DNA from: Periplaneta americana
Taxonomy: Eukaryota > Arthropoda > Insecta > Blattodea > Blattidae
Assembly: GCF_040183065.1 (NCBI RefSeq)
Contig: NC_091122.1
Location: 155,642,455-155,706,454, forward strand
DNA length: 64,000 nt
Direction of reading: 5' to 3'
Shown: positions 60,101 to 64,000 of the stretch, one piece after another
Layout of the letters: each line of letters begins with the position of its first letter
How positions within the stretch are numbered: position 1 is the stretch's first letter
Made by a program: the position numbers and the translations under genes
Notes under the pieces: model-generated
The model's input: the letters and a program-made list of their open reading frames with translations, nothing else
The model's database searches: none
What the model was told of the DNA's origin: nothing

Positions 60101-62248
60101 ACAAACGCGCACAATAGAGATTCCACGATATTTCACGAAACTCTTGCATATAAAAATGCGTTGTTCTATACTGTACATCACAACACAAACGCACACAATA
60201 GAGATTCCACGATATTTCACGAAACTCTTGCATATAAAAATGCGTTGTTCTATACTGTACATCACAACACAAACGCGCACAATAGAGATTCCACGATATT
60301 TCACGAAACTCTTGCATATAAAAATGCGTTGTTCTATACTGTACATCACAACACAAACGCGCACAATAGAGATTCCACGATATTTCACGAAACTCTTGCA
60401 TATAAAAATGCGTTGTTCTATACTGTACATCACAACACAAACGCACACAATAGAGACTCCACGATATTTCACGAAACTCTTGCATATAAAAATGCGTTGT
60501 TCTATACTGTACATCACAACACAAACGCGCACAATAGAGATTCCACGATATTTCACGAAACTCTTGCATATAAAAATGCGTTGTTCTATACTGTACATCA
60601 CAACACAAACGCACACAATAGAGACTCCACGATATTTCACGAAACTCTTGCATATAAAAATGCGTTGTTCTATACTGTACATCACAACACAAACGCACAC
60701 AATAGAGACTCCACGATATTTCACGAAACTCTTGCATATAAAAATGCGTTGTTCTATACTGTACATCACAACACAAACGCGCACAATAGAGATTCCACGA
60801 TATTTCACGAAACTCTTGCATATAAAAATGCATTGTTCTATACTGTACATCACAACACAAACGCACACAATAGAGACTCCACGATATTTCACGAAACTCT
60901 TGCATATAAAAATGCGTTGTTCTATACTGTACATCACAACACAAACGCACACAATAGAGACTCCACGATATTTCACGAAACTCTTGCATATAAAAATGCG
61001 TTGTTCTATACTGTACATCACAACACAAACGCGCACAATAGAGACTCCACGATATTTCACGAAACTCTTGCATATAAAAATGCGTTGTTCTATACTGTAC
61101 ATCACAACACAAACGCACACAATAGAGACTCCACGATATTTCACGAAACTCTTGCATATAAAAATGCGTTGTTCTATACTGTACATCACAACACAAACGC
61201 GCACAATAGAGACACACTGAATATTGACTTGAATCTATCATATTAGCAGGTGGCTTAATGCCAGAACTTGCATCATTCCTGCCCTCCAACCAGTTTTCTT
61301 GGTAAGGGGGACATCTTGACTCCAATGCCCTTGTATATTGCTGCATAATCATCTTATCATCTTTTCACTGCTTCTGAGAAAAAATCTGAAATTTAAGAAG
61401 TTGCTAATATATAAATGTGTTACATTAAATTTTCTCTTTTTACAGTACTGGTATATATTTTAATACCAAACATACAACCATCAAGTAACAAGAAGAATAA
61501 AAATACTGCTGAAGAATATGATGTTCGTCATCCATCTACACCGTCTACAACAGAAAATATTAATTCCTCAGAAAGAAGAAGTAATGATAAAGCGGACATA
61601 AAGTCTACTTCAAGATTGAAAGAAGTCTCTCCACGTTATGAAATTTTTCAAGCAGTATCAGAGCTGTTGAATATAAACTGGAAGTTGTACTGGGATGTAT
61701 TTCTTTTAAAATTTTTTTCTGACGTCACTCTCAGTCTACATTACCAGAACGTCGTTATTATTCTAAAAGAAGTGCACAATCTTAGTCCTACATGGATTGG
61801 ATACACTATGTCTTTAATGGCAGTGGTTGGCGTTGCAGCGAGTTCTCTGACAGGTTTAATCAGCAGATTATACAAGAATGATGGAACCCATGCCAAAAGA
61901 ACGCTTCATGCCTGCATACTCTTCGTGTTTCCGTTCCTCCTCCTTTGCATCACGTCTAATTTGTCTCTCATGATTACTTGTTTTATGCTGATAAGTGCTA
62001 CTTACTCACTTCTAAGAATTACAATATCGGAGATAATCCTGCAAAGGACATCTGCAGATCAGATGGGATCGTTAGTTGGTTGTGCACAGAGTATGTTTTC
62101 GTTATCTCATCTCGTAAGTCCCATAACATCAGGAGTAGCCCATGAACTCTACGGTTTTCAAGGCCCAACAGTATTGAAAGCCATTACAGCACTGATCACA
62201 TTGTCTGCTTCTTGTTCGTTGTTCAGACATAAAGTGAAAAACGTGTGA
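48112..62248 (+). CDS. MFSD9-like major facilitator transporter, five-exon gene model
   Basis: Exons: 48112-48159, 52187-52318, 54620-54749, 57285-57494, 61446-62248. Every junction is GT-AG with matching phase, giving 440 residues and a TGA stop. The start is chosen because YVVGCL joined to DMLACSLYLPLM reproduces the first transmembrane helix. Loop 2-3 has the MFS signature GSWSDIRGHRS (motif A). RFFQGISEHTQV and GLGFIIGPIIGGHLIE (TM5 motif C-like) match MFSD9 most closely of the families I know. A hydrophilic central loop of about 65 residues (about 180-245) separates two six-helix bundles, as in MFS proteins. Substrate unknown; MFSD9 is an orphan membrane transporter. Length is close to human MFSD9 (somewhat over 470). 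The introns are packed with TEs, but the coding sequence is unbroken. Confidence 0.85.
48915..49920 (-). mobile_element. mariner-superfamily element, decayed
   Basis: Ends CACAGTGGGCC and GGTCCACTGTG are inverted repeats extending into A/T runs (AAAAAAAAAAAGGCACCAAA against TTTGTGTCTTTTTTTTTTT), with TA duplicated at 48913-48914 and 49921-49922. The minus strand gives RDLNPMDYFVW (third catalytic D region, about 49400) and IEHIRQRLLECWDRLDQRQI, QWRRHLQMVVRANDSHIEHHF-like C-terminus (49386-49198). The N-terminal half is unrecognisable. In intron 1 of the MFSD9-like gene. Confidence 0.87.
50171..50800. repeat. Foldback element with 41-bp hairpin
   Basis: The left arm 50171-50211 (CCTATAATGGTAGTAATTAA...) is mirrored at 50226-50266, loop GAGCGCAAGCGAG. 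A further inverted pair, TTTTTATGCTCGGCCAT at 50281-50297 against ATGGTCGAGCATAAAAA at 50784-50800, may mark the element's outer body. Non-coding. Confidence 0.65.
51234..51261 (-). ncRNA. Hammerhead-ribozyme-like core, minus strand
   Basis: Reading the minus strand: CTGATGA (51261-51255), stem II GACC...GGTC with an A-rich loop, GAAAC (51238-51234), then a TGTTAACA palindrome as a possible stem III loop and AGGTAC. CUGAUGA and GAAA are the invariant hammerhead elements, and PLEs are known carriers. Stem I pairing was not confirmed by eye. Confidence 0.6.
51670..52065 (+). pseudogene. PLE GIY-YIG endonuclease, 3' part of ORF
   Basis: Encodes GVYKLKCNTCNNFYIGQTGR (the GIY and YIG motifs), SFQTYYKEHIIA, STYAEHITNANHTY, then LNTLEQYEIYRH (conserved E) and a Lys/His-rich tail ending TAG at 52063-52065. 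The layout (GIY-YIG, linker CxxC, NTLEQ) is that of Penelope/Neptune-type PLEs. Upstream the frame is broken by stops and the reverse transcriptase is absent. In active PLEs this nuclease nicks the target for primed reverse transcription. Confidence 0.85.
52046..52073 (+). ncRNA. Hammerhead-ribozyme-like core, plus strand
   Basis: CTGAAGA (52046-52052), stem II GACC (52054-52057) with GGTC (52065-52068), GAAAC (52069-52073), then TTGT-TAAC-ACAA as stem III. The CUGANGA consensus is met. The stop codon of the GIY-YIG frame sits in the stem II loop region. Confidence 0.6.
52187..52318 (+). CDS. MFSD9-like gene, exon 2
   Basis: Acceptor TTTCAG, donor GTACGT, phase 0 to 0. It encodes DMLACSLYLPLMVDHLRSLG, LSYFSIGVLGSLYSGVQL and VSSPII: the end of TM1, a loop and TM2. 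Confidence 0.85.
52886..53153. repeat. Inverted repeat, 38-bp arms
   Basis: GAGGAGCATCGTTTCAAAAC at 52889 is mirrored by GATTTGAAACGATGCTTCTC near 53130-53149, with TATTAAGTCCAA/TTGGACTTAATA extending the pair. In intron 2 of the MFSD9-like gene. Confidence 0.7.
53154..54619. other. Intron 2 remainder, nothing recognised
   Basis: AT-rich; a 100-codon frame at 53858-54160 has no recognisable family and no splice context. Confidence 0.4.
54620..54749 (+). CDS. MFSD9-like gene, exon 3
   Basis: Acceptor TTTCAG, donor GTAATC, phase 0 in and 1 out. It encodes GSWSDIRGHRSVLQLTLLVS then TFYFVLGAATTFPLIFIARF: MFS motif A, TM3 and the start of TM4. Confidence 0.85.
54765..55425 (+). mobile_element. 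RTE-type LINE 3' fragment, copy d, degenerate
   Basis: Same family as copies a-c, in plus orientation: [38 protein letters not shown], then frameshifts and mutated [10 protein letters not shown] and GRPRR regions, ending AAAAGCTTTAAGTAAGTAA. It starts only about 16 bp after the exon 3 donor. Confidence 0.88.
55735..55992 (-). repeat. tRNA-derived SINE, family S3, minus orientation
   Basis: The minus strand starts with a tRNA-like head (ACCTGTGGAGTAACGGTCAG, B box GGGTTCGAATCCC) and continues into the S3 body shared with 30100-30360. It ends in ACGTCGTAAAATAACCC, a common insect SINE tail. Confidence 0.85.
56105..56668 (+). mobile_element. LINE-C 3' fragment, copy 2
   Basis: Encodes [40 protein letters not shown] and [17 protein letters not shown] small insertion (CTATATTTACTG) then breaks the frame before the C-terminus. 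(GATT)n tail. Target duplication TTAATATGAG at 56095-56104 and 56669-56678. Confidence 0.92.
56797..57075. mobile_element. MITE family M2, copy 1
   Basis: About 277 bp; TIRs of about 40 bp (TTGAGGACTGTTTTTTGCAA..., then CTTGCTAACTGCAAAA) mirrored at the right end. A near-identical copy lies at 57990-58270; the two flank exon 4 of the MFSD9-like gene in the same orientation. Confidence 0.9.
57285..57494 (+). CDS. MFSD9-like gene, exon 4
   Basis: Acceptor TTTGCAG, donor GTAAGT, phase 1 in and 1 out. It encodes ISEHTQVLCGSLLAGVVPSD, GHFASFGGLGFIIGPIIGGH and LIEYDNGFQHVCSIIAFVS. It includes the Gly-rich TM5 signature and TM6. Confidence 0.88.
57990..58270. mobile_element. MITE family M2, copy 2
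   Basis: Second copy of the 56797-57075 element, same orientation, with a small indel (CTTATTATT) and few substitutions. The TIRs here match even better (GAGGACCG / CGGTCCTC). Confidence 0.9.
59094..59315 (-). pseudogene. Transposase-associated N-terminal domain fragment
   Basis: A minus-strand frame with KQARKIVFKVYNYFKNVDEQ and QETTAEVCVVGLRTVQRIL. The KIVF.VYNYF...TAE..GV...TVQRI pattern resembles a helix-turn-helix module at the start of certain insect DDE transposases. No catalytic part is present. Confidence 0.5.
59515..59784 (-). pseudogene. DDE transposase N-terminal region, downstream of the 84-bp array
   Basis: The minus strand gives, after a one-base shift at about 59776, FRRFPNGPVPNKKTIYRLVK KCNETG (59770-59690), then lost frame, then LRKSLRRLAQEVGVSETSVQ and YATRLDG (about 59612-59540). 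These are the paired helix-turn-helix landmarks (PVPNKKTIYRLV.KF.ETGSV and PRKSLRRLAQE..VS..SVQ) of a mariner-superfamily transposase. Its extreme N-terminus, MYSIEQRIFICKSFMKYRG, is the part multiplied in the adjacent array. Confidence 0.78.
59785..61213 (-). repeat. 84-bp tandem array, 17 units, derived from a transposase 5' end
   Basis: Periodicity is exactly 84 bp (GATATTTCA at 59791, 59875, 59959 and so on), about 17 units, nearly identical. On the minus strand each unit is a 27-bp leader ending GTTTGTGTTGTG plus ATG and 18 further codons, MYSIEQRIFICKSFVKYRG. Because 84 is divisible by 3, several frames on both strands stay open for 470-550 codons; these are artefacts of the repeat. Variants are few: CGCGCAC/CGCACAC, GATTCC/GACTCC, TTTCACG/TTTCATG, GCGTTG/GCATTG. 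It lies in intron 4 of the MFSD9-like gene, ending 232 bp before exon 5. Confidence 0.97.
61446..62248 (+). CDS. MFSD9-like gene, exon 5 (terminal)
   Basis: The acceptor TTTTTACAG is followed by 266 codons and TGA. It begins VLVYILIPNIQPSSNKKNKN, has a long charged cytoplasmic loop, then helices including VFLLKFFSDVTLSLHYQ, IGYTMSLMAVVGVAASSLTG, CILFVFPFLLLCITSNLSL and MITCFMLISATYSLLRITI. It ends SASCSLFRHKVKNV. This is the entire C-terminal half of the transporter. Confidence 0.9.
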
Positions 62249-62265
62249 TAGATAATATAACACAA

Positions 62266-62271
62266 AATAAA
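62266..62271 (+). terminator. Polyadenylation signal AATAAA of the MFSD9-like gene
   Basis: A canonical AATAAA 18 nt after the stop codon. A very short 3' untranslated region is implied; a second AATAAA at 62401 belongs to a LINE fragment. Confidence 0.6.
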
Positions 62272-62404
62272 GTCGTAAACTGATGCGCTGATATAAAAAA
62301 CGGGACTTATCATCAATTTTGGGGTTCATGTTGAATCTTTCGTACACTACTTTTAACACTTGAATATGTTGTTGTTGTTTTCTAATGCCAAGCGTTTGAC
62401 AATA

Positions 62405-62406
<2 letters not shown>

Positions 62407-62438
<32 letters not shown>
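62407..62438. repeat. (GT)n microsatellite, LINE-B tail
   Basis: About 16 GT repeats at the 3' end of LINE-B; the 4670-4809 copy has a shorter run at the same position, so it is part of the LINE tail. Confidence 0.95.
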
Positions 62439-62440
<2 letters not shown>

Positions 62441-63092
62441 CTAATGCTCTGGATTTAACAATGAAGTCATCATCCTTCTTGCTTCCCAATATTTTGATGG
62501 AAGGTCCACAAATGTGCTAAGAGTTTCACAATTAGCCAGGTGCTCCATCTCCATGTCCTCTTCTCTGGTGCACAGTAAGCATTTAGGTGAATTCAGTACT
62601 CCAATACGATGGAGGTGTTTACTGAGGCAATCATGACCAGTAATCAATCTAAACATGGCCACGGCAGATTTTCGAGGTAGATCAGGAATTAGTTTTGGAT
62701 CTTTGAATGATTCTTTCCATTTTGAATTTTGATGTTTTGCCTGTTCGCTGTAACTTATTCTTTTTATGACTCGCTTTATTGATTCATATGGGAACTTGAA
62801 ATTTGTTTTTAAGTTGATACAAGTTCCTTTCTTTGCTAACATATCTGCTTTCTCGTTACCGTTCAGTCCACAGTGGGCCGGGATCCATTGGAAGACCACT
62901 TTTTTATTTAGCATTTGAATTTGTTTTACCATGCAATGAATTTCTTTTACTTTTTCCATTTTAGGGGATGTAGTTGAGCTGATGGACTGGATTGCAGCTT
63001 TGGAGTCAGACAGGATGACTATGCTTTTGCACTGGTTTAGCCAAACAAATACATTTTGAAGTGATGTATAAATGGCTTCAACTTCGCCATCA
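62409..63092 (-). mobile_element. LINE-B 5'-truncated insertion with RNase H
   Basis: The minus-strand frame reads DGEVEAIYTSLQNVFVWLNQ (RNase H E), IVILSDSKAAIQSIS (D), FQWIPAHCGLNGNEKADMLA (H, D), then CLLCTREEDMEMEHLANCET and LLNPEH before the stop, with a (CA)n tail of about 16 repeats (62407-62438). The first RNase H aspartate is lost by truncation. The insertion joins in frame with LINE-A, giving one apparent 272-codon frame. Confidence 0.92.
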
Positions 63093-63480
63093 AATAAAGT
63101 CATTTGACCTCTTGCACTCCAATATGTTTCAAAGATATTGTCATGGTTAGCCACTGACGCACAGATTTTGAGATGTTCTGAATCCATTTCTTGATTTGAG
63201 TTACACAGTGGACAGTTAGGAGACTGATATATTCCAATTCTATGCAGATGCTTGGCCAAACAGTCATGGCCTGTTGCAAATCTAAATGCAGCTACAGACG
63301 ATTTTCGTGGTAAATCGGGAATTAGCTGATGTTATACCGCCAGCATTCCATTGAAAGATGTTTAGTTGGTTCTGTACCATTAAAGTAGTCCCCGCCCAGA
63401 GATCCGAGTGGGGGACTGTTTTATCTCCGGATAATTTTACCTTAATGGTACTCATTTCATATTGGAGTGAAAATGGCAAG

Positions 63481-64000
63481 TTGTAGCCGATTTAAGTGAA
63501 CACCATATTTTAACGTTTTGGTAACTACTTCATTCACACACAACCCCCAGAATGTCTGGAGGACCACACCTGCTGTTGGTCGACGGGTCCATTGGACCTA
63601 GCTGGGAGATCTTGTTGATCACAGCTTTCCCTCCTTAAGCCACTGGAGGATGACTTTAGTGCCATAGCAGATCAGCACTAGGAACAGAAAAGTAGAAAGA
63701 GGAGGAAGGAAAGTGAAATGAACCCCTAGGCCTCGAATGCTCTAATGCCGTCGGGGTCGAAGAAAGTAAGAGTTCAGTCAGAGGACTGGGTAGGAAAGGG
63801 TAAAGAGGGAATTAGGTATTGAATAGAGGAAAATTATACCAAATTCAGTCATTAACTCATCAAGCTGACCAGTGCTAATTGATGAGTAGCCCCTCCCTTT
63901 AGTTCAGCTTGTAAAATTATGCTTACTAACAGCTGCACCACGGGAAGGTAGGGATGGGACATTGGGTATTTGTCCAGGTTGGTTCCTTAAAGCCTTCTAT
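63481..64000 (-). mobile_element. LINE-A 5' untranslated or ORF1-proximal region, running off the window
   Basis: No long frame. It is GC-richer than its surroundings and directly upstream, on the minus strand, of the ORF2 start at 63446-63386. Probably the LINE 5' region, which is rarely preserved. Its left limit is beyond the window. Confidence 0.55.

Larger units (their letters stand above)
62360..63480 (-). mobile_element. LINE-A copy 3 with nested LINE-B
   Basis: Minus strand. 63479-63340 carries the ORF2 start region MVQNQLNIFQWNAGGI (first strand of an APE-type endonuclease). It then jumps by deletion to the C-terminal IPDLPRKSSVAAFRLATGH and CPLCNSNQEMDSEHLKIC. At 63092 it is interrupted by LINE-B (62409-63092) and ends at 62400-62360 with the LINE-A terminus and (AAC)n tail. 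AATAAAGT is duplicated at 62401-62408 and 63093-63100. Confidence 0.88.

Noticed and set aside
59785-61213. CRISPR-like array
   Set aside because: Units are contiguous 84-bp repeats without unique spacers, in an insect intron.
59667-61352. Four overlapping open frames of 470-550 codons on both strands
   Set aside because: They arise because the 84-bp repeat unit is a multiple of three and lacks stops in several frames; no protein family and no splice context.

Overview
This 64 kb window is animal nuclear DNA from an insect and holds no bacterial operons. Genes are split by GT-AG introns, AT-rich and microsatellite-rich stretches are common, and about half or more of the sequence is transposable elements (TEs). 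The RTE-type LINE fragments, tRNA-derived SINEs and frequent TAGGCCTAT motifs resemble cockroach/termite (Blattodea, Periplaneta-like) DNA. That placement is an inference from memory of such sequences, not a search result.

I reconstruct two host genes from splice-compatible exons. (1) On the minus strand, eight exons (34746 down to 13999) encode a 532-residue LisH-domain protein whose N-terminus resembles NPAT/Mxc, the histone-gene transcription coactivator. Its promoter seems shared with an unidentified plus-strand first exon at 35086. (2) On the plus strand, five exons (48112 to 62248) encode a 440-residue major facilitator superfamily protein resembling MFSD9, followed by a polyadenylation signal.

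Layout. 0-13.9 kb: TE graveyard with SINE, MITEs, LINE tails, a hAT element with 8-bp target duplication, a mariner deletion derivative, and a PIF/Harbinger element inserted in an RTE tail. 14-34.7 kb: NPAT-like gene; its introns carry a purine-rich minisatellite, a mariner split by a TIR element that itself holds a piggyBac and a LINE, a SINE inverted pair, and I/Jockey-, RTE- and CR1-like LINE fragments. 35-48 kb: a duplicated segment with two later insertions, a second Harbinger relic, a DUF4817-type transposon with a LINE in it, a SINE foldback and a nearly intact Tc1 element. 48-62 kb: MFSD9-like gene; introns carry a mariner, a Penelope-like element with GIY-YIG endonuclease and two inverted hammerhead-like motifs, twin MITEs on either side of exon 4, and a 17-copy 84-bp tandem array. 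62.3-64 kb: a LINE with its 5' region, disrupted near its 3' end by another LINE.

The most unusual object is the 84-bp array at 59785-61213. Read on the minus strand, each unit holds the start codon and first 19 codons of a DDE-type transposase plus a short leader, and the last unit runs straight into the rest of that transposase's N-terminal region. It appears to be a minisatellite born by amplification of a transposase 5' end inside an intron.
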